From: an uncultured Clostridia bacterium
GTDB taxonomy: Bacteria; Bacillota; Clostridia; Christensenellales; Aristaeellaceae
Reading direction: 5' to 3'
Assembly: GCA_934643535.1 (NCBI GenBank)
Contig: CAKUCE010000027.1
Coordinates: forward strand, 1-17,609
DNA: 17,609 nucleotides
The notes beneath the pieces were generated by a model. That model had not been told where the DNA came from. It saw only the letters and a list, made by a program, of their open reading frames with translations, and did not search any database. This document shows positions 1 to 8,103 of the stretch, one piece after another; position 1 is the stretch's first letter; each line of letters starts with the position of its first letter. The position numbers and the translations under genes were made by a program.

Positions 1-1045
1 CCCATACATAGACCAGCTTTTGAGTCAGTGTTTTTACATCATCGCGATGATAGATCAGGCCTGTTGTTTGATCCTGAATAAGCTCCAGATTTGCTCCGGT
101 GTCGCTAGCGATCACCACAAGCCCCGCATGCATGTATTCAACGGTCACACGTCCAAAGCCCTCTGCCTTTGAACACATCAAGCCGATATGATAATCCTTC
201 AGCCTGTCATATACATCGTTGCAGGCGCCAAGAAAACGGACCTGATTTTCAATTCCGCATTTCTTTAACGGCTCCGATAATTTCAACTTATAGGTTTCTG
301 TTATTCCGCCGATAACATCCAACCTGAAATAGGGCCGGATCCTTTCCGGCAGCATGCAGAGCGCCTCAATGGCCTGATACTGTCCTTTATTCGGAATAAC
401 GCCACCAACGATCACCATTTTTACCGTCTGATCCTCCGCCCATTTCCTGTGATCCGCCGGTTTGATTTTTTGGCAGTCCACCCCGTTGTAGATGACTTCA
501 ATTTTATTTTCCGGGATCCCCTTTGTGATCCAGTAGCGTTTTACTGCTTCGGAAATGGCGATAAAGCCATCGGTATTTTGGGCAAGATATTTCACATAGT
601 GCGGACGATATGACCAGCAGTTAAAGTCGAGCTCTGCAAATTCGCGAATGTGACACAGATTGGGAACGCCTGTCCTTCTTGATATTTCCATTCCCAGATC
701 ATCGCGCGCGACATTGGTATGAATGAGGTCGACGCTTTTCCAGTCAATAAGACGAAGCGCCTTCCGAATCGAAGAATGGTAATGCAGATAATAGTACGCA
801 GCAAAGAGCCCCCACTTGATCGGTTTTTTCCACACTGCGTCCGGCGCTCCCTGCAGGAATGCGCCATGACCAACCGCATGGTTTTCGATCCCATCTGCAT
901 TCAGCAATTCATTCAGCCTGTTGTATCCGCTGGTCAAAACGATCGGTTCTACTCCATTCTCTTTTTTCATGGTGTCAACCAACTCGACCAGCGATTTTGT
1001 CGCTCCTCCTTCGATCCCAATATCGGCAATGTATACTACTTTCAT
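1..1045 (-). CDS. Glycosyltransferase family 4 (GT-B), 3' end cut off by window edge
   Basis: The reading frame starts at an ATG at 1045, preceded by an AGAGGA ribosome site, and stays open to base 1, giving about 348 residues with no stop, so the C-terminus lies outside the window. The N-terminus MKVVYIADIGIEGGATKSL is a GT-B type N-terminal strand plus Gly-rich loop. Residues about 187-189 (YNGVD context), a VIVGGVIPNKGQ segment, and a C-terminal EGFGRVTVE (E-x7-E) motif are typical of retaining GT4 enzymes that bind the nucleotide-sugar phosphates. The usual family length is near 370, so probably only 20-40 residues are missing. It should act at the cytoplasmic membrane face, adding a sugar to the lipid-linked repeat unit. 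It lies 12 nt after the GT8 gene in the same operon. Donor and acceptor cannot be told from sequence. The DNA looks lower in GC than the cps core genes. Confidence 0.88.
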   Translation of the reverse strand, partial: MKVVYIADIGIEGGATKSLVELVDTMKKENGVEPIVLTSGYNRLNELLNADGIENHAVGHGAFLQGAPDAVWKKPIKWGLFAAYYYLHYHSSIRKALRLIDWKSVDLIHTNVARDDLGMEISRRTGVPNLCHIREFAELDFNCWSYRPHYVKYLAQNTDGFIAISEAVKRYWITKGIPENKIEVIYNGVDCQKIKPADHRKWAEDQTVKMVIVGGVIPNKGQYQAIEALCMLPERIRPYFRLDVIGGITETYKLKLSEPLKKCGIENQVRFLGACNDVYDRLKDYHIGLMCSKAEGFGRVTVEYMHAGLVVIASDTGANLELIQDQTTGLIYHRDDVKTLTQKLVYVW

Positions 1046-1057
1046 GGCTTTCCTCTT

Positions 1058-2086
1058 TTATTCGTCGTCGCGCTTTTTTTCAAGAAGCGGTCTTACTTCG
1101 TTCCGTACAAAGGCGCCAATGGTGATCGCCATCGCTTTTGGCATCATATGCCAGATATTTTTCTGCATTTTCTGCTTAAACGTAGGCGTCGCCGTCATTG
1201 CCGGATCGTCCTTCCAGGGAGTCAGCGCGCGGTATTTTTCATATTGACCGCGCATCGGATGATCGCTGTTTGCTTCATAAATCCGCTTGCGAATATAAAA
1301 GAAATTTGTCGTATGGGTGATGACAGGCTGGTTTTTCGCTTCCGCGATCTGCGCTTCGGTATAATACCGCAGCGGCTGACGGAAACGAAGCAGCTCCGGA
1401 TAGGTGAAAACCTGTTCCAGCGTCATCAGGTTATATTTCGGAGGCAGCACCAGCATGCGCTCTCCCACCACTTTGGTGATGACCTCTTCCTCATATCCCC
1501 CCAAAGCAATGTGTCTGTCAAAAAGCCCTTTGATGTACTGGTGAAACTGCTCGGTCCAGTTTTCCCTGCGCCATACGGATAAGTCGATCAAATACATTCC
1601 GGCGTTGCAGTGAATCGAATCGGGCTTCAAATGCTGCGTCTTTACCAGCGCCACTTCGCCCATACAATCGTCTACACCGGCGATCGGATGACCCTGCAGA
1701 TCTGTGTTCCACAGGCCGTCCACTTTGTCCAGCACCATCGTGTCACTGTCCAGGCTGATCACCCGTTCCACTTCTTCGGGGAGGATATCGCCCAGGATCA
1801 TTCTGGCATAGGTATGCCCCAGCGTTTTGATCGTAAATCTCTCGTCGTGATAAAATTCTGATGGCTCCGGCAGCGGAATGAACCGGACATTCCGCCCGTA
1901 CTTCTCCGCCATCTGCAGGATCCTGTCCCGGTTCCTTTGTTGAATGTGATCGTCCACCACATAAACGTTGATCTCTTTCAGATGACGGTTGTTTTCAAAT
2001 AGAGAGACCATCGCGACCGCACATACTTCCGCAAACAGATCGCTGCTGCAGTAAGCGACATTCACGATATCATCCTGATATTTCAT
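1058..2086 (-). CDS. Glycosyltransferase family 8 protein
   Basis: This is a 342-residue GT-A fold protein. Its N-terminus (NVAYCSSDLFAEVCAVAMVSLFENN) is the typical GT8 opening, in which a nucleotide-sugar binding strand is followed by a helix. The DxD motif is seen at D113-S-D115 within ISLDSDTMVLD and should bind the metal and UDP-sugar diphosphate. A CNAGMYLIDLSVWR segment in the middle matches the NSGVLLIN-type motif of LgtC/GspA/RfaJ-like enzymes. GT8 enzymes are retaining and mostly transfer galactose or glucose from UDP donors. The ATG at 2086 lies one base from the stop of the preceding SDR gene, so the two are probably translationally coupled. Its likely role is assembly of the capsular repeat unit together with the GT4 next to it. 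The exact linkage is not predictable. Confidence 0.9.
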   Translation of the reverse strand: MKYQDDIVNVAYCSSDLFAEVCAVAMVSLFENNRHLKEINVYVVDDHIQQRNRDRILQMAEKYGRNVRFIPLPEPSEFYHDERFTIKTLGHTYARMILGDILPEEVERVISLDSDTMVLDKVDGLWNTDLQGHPIAGVDDCMGEVALVKTQHLKPDSIHCNAGMYLIDLSVWRRENWTEQFHQYIKGLFDRHIALGGYEEEVITKVVGERMLVLPPKYNLMTLEQVFTYPELLRFRQPLRYYTEAQIAEAKNQPVITHTTNFFYIRKRIYEANSDHPMRGQYEKYRALTPWKDDPAMTATPTFKQKMQKNIWHMMPKAMAITIGAFVRNEVRPLLEKKRDDE

Positions 2087-2087
2087 C

Positions 2088-2996
2088 TCATTTCCCCCGC
2101 TCCATCATGGCTTTTATCCCCTCTGAAAATTCCGTTTTGGGAATAAAACCGGTATCTCTCTGAAGTTCCGAAATATCTGCCTGAAGATGCATCACCTGTT
2201 TTTCGCCATAGGGGATCGCGCCAAGAGCGACCTCAGCCTTCGGATTTACGGCGTCCCGGAGCTCGTAGATATACTCTGCAAGCGGCCGCGCCCTTCCGCT
2301 TCCAAGCACATATACTTTTCCGTCAATCCCTTGTTCTCCAACCAGACGAAAAGCCTCTGCCGCGTCTGCGCTGTAAAGATAATCCCATAGCTGTTCTCCC
2401 TTCGTCAGCTGCGGAATTTCCCCACTTTTCAATTTGCCGATCGTGGACATAACCATGCTCCGGGCCCCGTCGTTTGGCCCATACACACTCAAAATGCGCA
2501 CCCAGATATGGCTCAGTCCCAACTGATGGGCATACTCACGCGTCATTTGACCGGCGCACAGTTTTCCTATTCCGTATCCCATTTCAGGAAACGCAGGGGT
2601 GTCGGGCTTCAGCAGGCCCTCTACCCGTCCGTATTCAGCCTGACTTCCTGCGCCAATGAAGGTATGGCAGCCAAACCGCTTCGCCGCCGCTACGGCATCC
2701 AACGCATAACGAACATTCTGATTCTGCAGATACAGATCGTTTCGGGCTTCGCCGGTCGTTCCCTCCCATGCAAAATGATAAAAAATTTCGTAGTTTTTTC
2801 CTGTATCATTCTGCACAGCCGCCAGTTCGTTCAGAGAGCAGTACTTTCTTGTGACCAGCTCATGCTCCGGGATCCGTTCATTGCGTTTTGAACCTTCACG
2901 GCAAAGTACCAGAATTTCCACCTGATGAGAAATCAGCTCTTTGATCAAAGCAGTTCCCACTGCGCCGGTTGCGCCTGTCAAGATCACACGCTTCAT
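2088..2996 (-). CDS. NAD(P)-dependent epimerase/dehydratase family protein (extended SDR), candidate branched-sugar reductase
   Basis: This is a 302-residue extended SDR. The Rossmann motif TGATGAVG is at residues 7-14. The catalytic set appears to be S118 (GAGSQAEYG) with Y141-x3-K145 (YGIGK). A C-terminal substrate domain contains a DYLYSADAAEAF motif, common in sugar-nucleotide SDRs. It starts 10 nt after the ThDP enzyme gene and ends one base before the GT8 gene, so it belongs to the sugar operon. By position after rfbF-rfbG-rfbH and the ThDP enzyme, I infer that it reduces the carbonyl of the two-carbon branch, as YerF does for yersiniose. A 4-ketoreductase like abequose or paratose synthase (similar length), or a C4/C5 epimerase, is equally possible from sequence alone. 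Family assignment is firm and substrate is not. GC appears lower than in the upstream genes. Confidence 0.85.
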   Translation of the reverse strand: MKRVILTGATGAVGTALIKELISHQVEILVLCREGSKRNERIPEHELVTRKYCSLNELAAVQNDTGKNYEIFYHFAWEGTTGEARNDLYLQNQNVRYALDAVAAAKRFGCHTFIGAGSQAEYGRVEGLLKPDTPAFPEMGYGIGKLCAGQMTREYAHQLGLSHIWVRILSVYGPNDGARSMVMSTIGKLKSGEIPQLTKGEQLWDYLYSADAAEAFRLVGEQGIDGKVYVLGSGRARPLAEYIYELRDAVNPKAEVALGAIPYGEKQVMHLQADISELQRDTGFIPKTEFSEGIKAMMERGK

Positions 2997-3006
2997 AGAT
3001 TCTTCC

Positions 3007-4836
3007 TCATATTTCCGGCATCATCGGGATAAACATCTGCTTTTTCAGCTCCTCCCGGGGCAGGAAGGGGGCCAGATCCTCCAGCGGCGGACTGACCAGC
3101 GTTCCGTCCGGCAGGCGCTTCGTGCTGCTCTTGGGTTCCCAGACCTGAACGGTATCCGTAAAAATCTCGCAGAATACCGGTCCATCCAATGCCAGCACTT
3201 CATCCACGACCCGCTTCATTTCGGCGTTGCTGTGGGCGCTGAAGTAACGGTATCCAAATGCTTCGGCGATCTTCCGGAACTCCGGGAAGGACAGGTCGCC
3301 AGATTCCTCCCCGATCCCTACGAAGTTCTTATGGAACAGATTCGTCTGAGTGATCCGGATGGAATGATAACCCTGATTGTTGATCAGGAAGAGCTTGACC
3401 GGCAGTCTGTTGGTAAGGATCGTCTGCAGCTCCTGCAGATTCATCATGATGGAGCCGTCGCCTTCCAGACAGATGGTCTGACGCCGGCCTCCGCCAATGC
3501 AGGTGCCGATCGCTGCCGGAAGCCCGTAACCCATGCTGGCGATGGCGCTGTTGTTGGCCATTCGGCTCCCTTTCTGGATCACATAGGCCTGATTGCCCAC
3601 CACGCAGCATGCGCCATTCGAAACGGCCGTCAAGCTGTTCTCCGGAAGGCGGCTGCTCAGGTAGCGAACGAACGCATACACATTCGCCGTTTCGCCGTTT
3701 TCTTCCCACTGGCGAGGCAGCACAGCCGGATATTCCTTCTTCCAGCGCTGACAGGTGGCAAGCCATTGGCCTCCGGCATGGACTGGCAGGACTGCCGCCT
3801 GATCCAGCTTCGTCAAAAAGTCCTTTGCATCCGCCCAAACAGGCATTTCCACATGCAGCGTGGGCTTTTTCAGCTCGGCCCTGTCGATGTCCACCATGAT
3901 AACTTCCGCTGCACGGGCCCATGTTTTCCAGTTATAGCCCACCTGCCGAATGGAAATGCGCGTCCCCACAGCAAGGATCAAATCAGCGTTCTGAATGGCC
4001 CAGTTGCCCGGCCGGTCGCCCATGTTGCCTGCGCGGCCGCAGTACAGCGGGTGTTCATCCTCTATCAAGTCCACCGCATTCCAATATGTCACAATGGGAA
4101 TATTCAATTTTTCAGCCACGGAACGGAACGCCTCATAGCCGCCGGACAAGCGGATACCATAGCCTGCATGGAACACCGGTCGCCTGGCATTCCTGATTTT
4201 TTCCAGAACGGTCTGGATCGTTACGTTATCCACCGGAGGCGGCAGAAGCGCGTCGTCTTCGGCGGGGTCATACCCTTCCAATTCCTCGGTTTCAATATAC
4301 CCACCCTGAAAATTGACGGGAATATCCACCCACACCGGCCCGGGCCTGCCGGTCGTGGCCAGATGCCACGCTTTTTCCAATGCAAAGCGAATCTGCTTCG
4401 GATTTTCGATCATCACGGCGTACTTGGTCATGGGCGCGACAGAGCTGACGATATCGTACTCCTGATCGCCCATGGCACGAAGAGGCGTTTCCGTAAAAGG
4501 CAGCGCATAGCGGGCGGTGGTGTCATAACGCACCTGTCCGCTTACGATAAACATGGGAATAGAGTCCAGCCAGCCGCCTACAACGCCGGTCAGGGCATTG
4601 GTCCCTCCGGGGCCTGTGGTCACGCAGACAGCGGCGATCCGGTTGTCCAGACGGGCATAGGCCTCCGCCGCCATGGCGCAGGCCTGTTCATGGTGATTAT
4701 AAGTCACATGCAGCTTGGGATGATGGCCCAGCGCATCGTTCAGATGCATGGCCCCTCCGCCTACCACGCTGAAAACATCCGTTACGCCCCGCGCCGCCAG
4801 AAAATCGGCCACATAGTCCGCCAGTCTCTGCTTCAT
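3007..4836 (-). CDS. Thiamine diphosphate-dependent enzyme, acetolactate synthase-like (YerE-like branched-sugar candidate)
   Basis: This is a 609-residue protein with the three-domain ThDP architecture: PYR domain (about 1-170, catalytic Glu50 in YNHHEQ), middle domain (about 200-345) and PP domain (about 390-560), with the ThDP/Mg motif GDG at 459-461 and NN at 486-487. I chose the ATG at 4836 because a GGGGGAAGG ribosome site sits 7 nt upstream. An upstream in-frame GTG at 4854 falls in front of that site. Acetolactate synthases decarboxylate pyruvate and transfer the two-carbon unit. No small regulatory subunit or ilv/leu gene is nearby. Instead the gene lies directly after rfbF-rfbG-rfbH. 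In Yersinia, YerE, a ThDP flavoenzyme of this family, adds the two-carbon unit to C4 of a CDP-3,6-dideoxy-4-ketohexose. I infer the same type of role here. Alternatives are another carboligase or a decarboxylase. Confidence 0.88.
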   Translation of the reverse strand: MKQRLADYVADFLAARGVTDVFSVVGGGAMHLNDALGHHPKLHVTYNHHEQACAMAAEAYARLDNRIAAVCVTTGPGGTNALTGVVGGWLDSIPMFIVSGQVRYDTTARYALPFTETPLRAMGDQEYDIVSSVAPMTKYAVMIENPKQIRFALEKAWHLATTGRPGPVWVDIPVNFQGGYIETEELEGYDPAEDDALLPPPVDNVTIQTVLEKIRNARRPVFHAGYGIRLSGGYEAFRSVAEKLNIPIVTYWNAVDLIEDEHPLYCGRAGNMGDRPGNWAIQNADLILAVGTRISIRQVGYNWKTWARAAEVIMVDIDRAELKKPTLHVEMPVWADAKDFLTKLDQAAVLPVHAGGQWLATCQRWKKEYPAVLPRQWEENGETANVYAFVRYLSSRLPENSLTAVSNGACCVVGNQAYVIQKGSRMANNSAIASMGYGLPAAIGTCIGGGRRQTICLEGDGSIMMNLQELQTILTNRLPVKLFLINNQGYHSIRITQTNLFHKNFVGIGEESGDLSFPEFRKIAEAFGYRYFSAHSNAEMKRVVDEVLALDGPVFCEIFTDTVQVWEPKSSTKRLPDGTLVSPPLEDLAPFLPREELKKQMFIPMMPEI

Positions 4837-4876
4837 AAAAATGCCTTCCCCCACTTGCCCTGTTGGTAAAATCGCT

Positions 4877-6220
4877 TTATCGATCCGCGGCTTCCAGAAT
4901 GGTCTTCGCCATATAGTCGATCATTTCATCCGTCATGCCGGGATATACGCCCACCCAGAAGGTGTGGTTCATGATGAAATCCGTGTTTTCCAGACTGCCC
5001 GCCACCCGGTAGGCGTCTGTGCCGCGCAGCTCATCAAAGCAGGGGTGCCGCAGCAGATTTCCGCTGAAAAGAAGCCGGGTCTGAATGTTATGCGCTTCCA
5101 GATAACGGGTCATGGCATTGCGGTCAAGACCGGACTCAGGGCGCACGGAGATCAGGAACCCAAACCACGAAGGCCGGCTGTTCGTTGCAGGCTCCGGCAG
5201 GATCAGCCGGTCCTCCGCAGGTTTCAGCGCCTCCCGGAGCCGTTCCCAGTTGTGCCGCCGTCTTTCGATGAAGCCGGGGAACTTTTTCAGCTGCTCACAG
5301 CCGATCGCAGCCTGCATGTCCGTGACCTTCAGGTTATAGCCCAGATGACTGTAAACATACTTGTGGTCATAGCCCCTGGGCAGTTGGCCGAACTGGCCGT
5401 CAAACCGATGACCGCAGAAATTATCGTGGCCGGAGGGACAGACACAGTCGCGGCCCCAGTCCCGGTAGGACAGGATCAGCCGGTGCAGCCGCGGGTTGCT
5501 GGTATAAACGCAGCCGCCCTCACCCATGGTCATGTGATGCGGCGGATAAAAGCTGGACGTGCCGATGTCGCCCCAAGTGCCGGTATACCGGGTTTCACCG
5601 CCGATGGTATAGCGGCTTCCCAGCGCGTCGCAGTTATCCTCCACCAGCCAGAGCCCGTGCGCGTCGCAGAAGGCTCTCACTGCGGCCAGATCAAAGGGAT
5701 TCCCCAGCGTATGAGCGATCATGACCGCTTTCGTCCGCTCGGACAGTGCCTCCTCCAGCCGGGAAACATCGATATTGTACTGAGGCACCGTCACGTCCAC
5801 AAAAACAGGGACCGCGCCATACTGAAGAATGGGCGCTACCGTGGTGGGGAAGCCGCAGGCGACGGTAATGACCTCGTCGCCCCGGCCAATACGCCGCTCT
5901 TCCAGCTCCGGCGCGGTCAGAGCCATAAAGGCGATCAGATTGGCGGAAGAACCGCTGTTGACCAGATGCGCATATTTCACGCCCAGCCAAGCGGCAAATT
6001 CCTTCTCGAACTGCTCTGCAAATCGCCCGGTGGTCAGCCAGAAATCCAAGGCAGCGTCCGTCAGGGCGCACATTTCCTTTTCGTCAAACACACGGGCCGC
6101 GTAATTGATGCGGTCGCCTTCCCGATAGGGTTCCTTTTTCTCCTTGAAGTCATGGTAATATTCCGTCACAAGAGCCTTCAGTTCTTCCCTGGCCTCCTGC
6201 TCGCTGTTCCATCTGCTCAT
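4877..6220 (-). CDS. rfbH: CDP-4-keto-6-deoxy-D-glucose 3-dehydrase (E1, RfbH/DdhC)
   Basis: This is a 447-residue aminotransferase-fold enzyme that uses PMP rather than a PLP-lysine imine. The position normally held by the PLP lysine carries His228 in SFYPPHHMTMGEGG, the hallmark of RfbH/YpE1. Cys197, Cys259, Cys261 and Cys269 match the [2Fe-2S] ligand pattern, and DHKYVYSHLGYNLKVTDMQAA is highly typical. It removes the C3 hydroxyl of CDP-4-keto-6-deoxyglucose in the first half of C3 deoxygenation, normally completed by a separate flavin/iron-sulfur reductase (E3), which is not in this window. I chose the ATG at 6220, which has GGGGA 7 nt upstream. Longer in-frame extensions up to 6472 run into rfbG and are out-of-family sequence. 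The gap to rfbG is 26 nt. Confidence 0.95.
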   Translation of the reverse strand: MSRWNSEQEAREELKALVTEYYHDFKEKKEPYREGDRINYAARVFDEKEMCALTDAALDFWLTTGRFAEQFEKEFAAWLGVKYAHLVNSGSSANLIAFMALTAPELEERRIGRGDEVITVACGFPTTVAPILQYGAVPVFVDVTVPQYNIDVSRLEEALSERTKAVMIAHTLGNPFDLAAVRAFCDAHGLWLVEDNCDALGSRYTIGGETRYTGTWGDIGTSSFYPPHHMTMGEGGCVYTSNPRLHRLILSYRDWGRDCVCPSGHDNFCGHRFDGQFGQLPRGYDHKYVYSHLGYNLKVTDMQAAIGCEQLKKFPGFIERRRHNWERLREALKPAEDRLILPEPATNSRPSWFGFLISVRPESGLDRNAMTRYLEAHNIQTRLLFSGNLLRHPCFDELRGTDAYRVAGSLENTDFIMNHTFWVGVYPGMTDEMIDYMAKTILEAADR

Positions 6221-6246
6221 TTTCGTTTCCCCGCTCTTTATCATGA

Positions 6247-7302
6247 TCATTCGCCCAAAAAGGCGTGGATCTGACGGTCCATACAGGCCCGAACGTCGCC
6301 TCCGGCCAGCCAGATCTTGCTCCATTCCACCGTCATTGCCACGGCGTTCTCCAGATTCCAGCGAGGCTTCCAGCCGAACGTATTCTTCAACAGAGAACAA
6401 TCCAGCTTCAGAAAGCCCGCCTCGTGAGGCCCGCCGTCGGAGCGGTCGACCCACTCCATTCCTTCTCCCCATTGACGGACGAACAGCTCTACCAGCGCAC
6501 CCGTCTGGAAGCAGTCCGCGTCATCCGGCCCCACGTTGTAATACCCGGCGCAGCGTCCGTCCTGCATCTGCCTGGCGGCGATCATCAGATAGGCATACAG
6601 CGGCTCCAGCACATGCTGATAAGGCCTTGTGGAATACGGATTGCGCACCACGATGGGTTCGCCCCGCACTGCGGCGCGGACGCAGTCCGGAATGATGCGG
6701 TCGCTGGCAAAATCACCGCCGCCGATGACATTGCCGGCTCTGGCCGTGGAAACGGCCACCCGACCGTCTGCAAAAAAGCTGTTCCGGTACGAATGCGTCA
6801 CCAGCTCGGAGCAGGATTTGGAATTGGAATAGGGATCAAAACCATCCAATTCGTCGGTCTCCCGATAGCCCCAGACCCATTCCCGGTTTCGATACACCTT
6901 GTCGGTGGTCACATTCAGAAACGAACGGACTGAGGAACCGTTTCGAACACATTCCAGCAGGTTGACCGTTCCCATAACGTTCGTTTCGTAGGTGTAAGCC
7001 GGGTTCCGGTAGCTTTCCCGCACAATGGGCTGCGCCGCCAAATGCAGCACAATCTCAGGCTGTGCCTCGTCAAAGGCAGTCTTCAGTGCAGCTTGATCCC
7101 GCACGTCCCCGATCACGGAACGCACGTCTTTTTCAATCCCGGCAATTCGGAACAGGGATGGCTCCGTGGGCGGCTCCAGAGAGAAGCCTGTGACCGACGC
7201 TCCGGCTCCCGCCAGCATCCGGCACAGCCATGAACCCTTAAAACCCGTATGTCCCGTAACAAAAACGTTTTTCCCCCGGTAAAAAGACAGATCAAACGCC
7301 AT
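6247..7302 (-). CDS. rfbG: CDP-glucose 4,6-dehydratase
   Basis: This is a 351-residue extended SDR. The N-terminal NAD site is GHTGFKGSWL (residues 17-26), the signature that distinguishes CDP-glucose dehydratases from the dTDP-glucose RmlB group. Catalytic residues are visible as T133-D134-K135 (VTTDKVYRNREW) and Y158-x3-K162 (YSNSK). It converts CDP-glucose to CDP-4-keto-6-deoxyglucose, the substrate of RfbH. I take the ATG at 7302, which overlaps the rfbF stop as TGATG, implying translational coupling. An in-frame TTG one codon earlier is less likely. Length and gene order (rfbF-rfbG-rfbH) match the CDP-3,6-dideoxyhexose clusters of Salmonella and Yersinia. Confidence 0.96.
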   Translation of the reverse strand: MAFDLSFYRGKNVFVTGHTGFKGSWLCRMLAGAGASVTGFSLEPPTEPSLFRIAGIEKDVRSVIGDVRDQAALKTAFDEAQPEIVLHLAAQPIVRESYRNPAYTYETNVMGTVNLLECVRNGSSVRSFLNVTTDKVYRNREWVWGYRETDELDGFDPYSNSKSCSELVTHSYRNSFFADGRVAVSTARAGNVIGGGDFASDRIIPDCVRAAVRGEPIVVRNPYSTRPYQHVLEPLYAYLMIAARQMQDGRCAGYYNVGPDDADCFQTGALVELFVRQWGEGMEWVDRSDGGPHEAGFLKLDCSLLKNTFGWKPRWNLENAVAMTVEWSKIWLAGGDVRACMDRQIHAFLGE

Positions 7303-8081
7303 CAATCATTCCACACCTTCCAGGGAGCCTCGCCGGACGCCCAGAGTTTTTCCAGCTTTTCCTTTTCACGCTGGGTATCCATACACTGCCAGAAGCCCGG
7401 ATGATAATAGCTCTTCAATTCCCGGGCGGCGGCCAGCTCCCGCATGGGGGCTTGCTCCAGCACGGTCGTATCGTCCTTCAGGTAATCGAAGATCCCGGCG
7501 TTGCAGACCATATAACCGCCGTTGATAATCGTGCCGTCCTCGTTATCCTTTTCGCGGAAAGCCGTTACGGTGTTATCGCGGTCAATATCCAGCACGCCTT
7601 TCTGCTGCGCGATGCTGACGGTGGTCAGCGTAACGCATTTCCCATGATCCTGATGGAAACGGGTCAGTTCGCCGATATTCACATTGGAGACCGCGTCTCC
7701 ATAGGTCAGGTAGAAAGGCTCGTCCCCCACATATTTGCGGATCCGACGCACCCGTCCGCCGGTCATGGTGTTCAGGCCCGTATCCACGACCGTAACCTTC
7801 CATTTTTCCGCCCGCTTGTCGTGTACGATGATCTCGTTCCCACTGGTGAAATCAAAGGTAATATCGGAGGTATGCAGAAAATAATCCGCAAACCATTCCT
7901 TGATGACGTGCTGCTTGTACCCGGCGCAGATCACGAACTCGTTAACGCCATAGAAGGAATACAGCTTCATGATATGCCACAGGATCGGCATTTCGCCGAT
8001 CTCGATCATGGGTTTGGGCCTGAACTGCGACTGCTCCGAGATGCGCGTTCCAAAACCGCCCGCAAGAATCACTGCTTTCAT
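7302..8081 (-). CDS. rfbF: Glucose-1-phosphate cytidylyltransferase
   Basis: This is a 259-residue nucleotidyltransferase (family about 257). The opening MKAVILAGGFGTRISEQ contains the nucleotide-binding GGFGTR loop, with the catalytic Lys in RPKPM (residues 21-25). SEQSQFRPKPMIEIG is specific to the RfbF/CDP-glucose pyrophosphorylase group rather than to RmlA or GalU. The YGDA motif around residues 127-130 holds the metal-binding Asp. It makes CDP-glucose from CTP and glucose-1-phosphate, committing sugar to the CDP-deoxysugar branch. The ATG at 8081 is preceded by GGAGGGAG. An upstream in-frame extension to 8219 overlaps the sugar-phosphate transferase gene and is non-homologous, so I rejected it. 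It begins 22 nt after that gene. Confidence 0.96.
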   Translation of the reverse strand: MKAVILAGGFGTRISEQSQFRPKPMIEIGEMPILWHIMKLYSFYGVNEFVICAGYKQHVIKEWFADYFLHTSDITFDFTSGNEIIVHDKRAEKWKVTVVDTGLNTMTGGRVRRIRKYVGDEPFYLTYGDAVSNVNIGELTRFHQDHGKCVTLTTVSIAQQKGVLDIDRDNTVTAFREKDNEDGTIINGGYMVCNAGIFDYLKDDTTVLEQAPMRELAAARELKSYYHPGFWQCMDTQREKEKLEKLWASGEAPWKVWND

Positions 8082-8103
8082 TTTCGTTTCTCCCTCCGGC
8101 ATT

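Noticed and set aside
3007..4836. A branched-chain amino acid acetolactate synthase (ilvB)
   Set aside because: There is no small subunit or ilv/leu neighbour, and the gene is embedded 40 nt after rfbH in a sugar operon. The possibility is kept only as an alternative in the annotation.
2941..4869. A 642-codon open frame on the plus strand opposite the ThDP enzyme gene
   Set aside because: It is the antisense shadow of a clear family member. It is rich in His, Arg and Gln with no recognisable domain, and lacks a ribosome site.
4841..6274. A 477-codon plus-strand frame opposite rfbH
   Set aside because: It is antisense to a gene with diagnostic catalytic and cluster residues, and the encoded sequence shows no family features.
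6221..6472. Extended start for rfbH
   Set aside because: The extra 84 codons lie within rfbG in another frame, and the ATG at 6220 with GGGGA restores the normal length.
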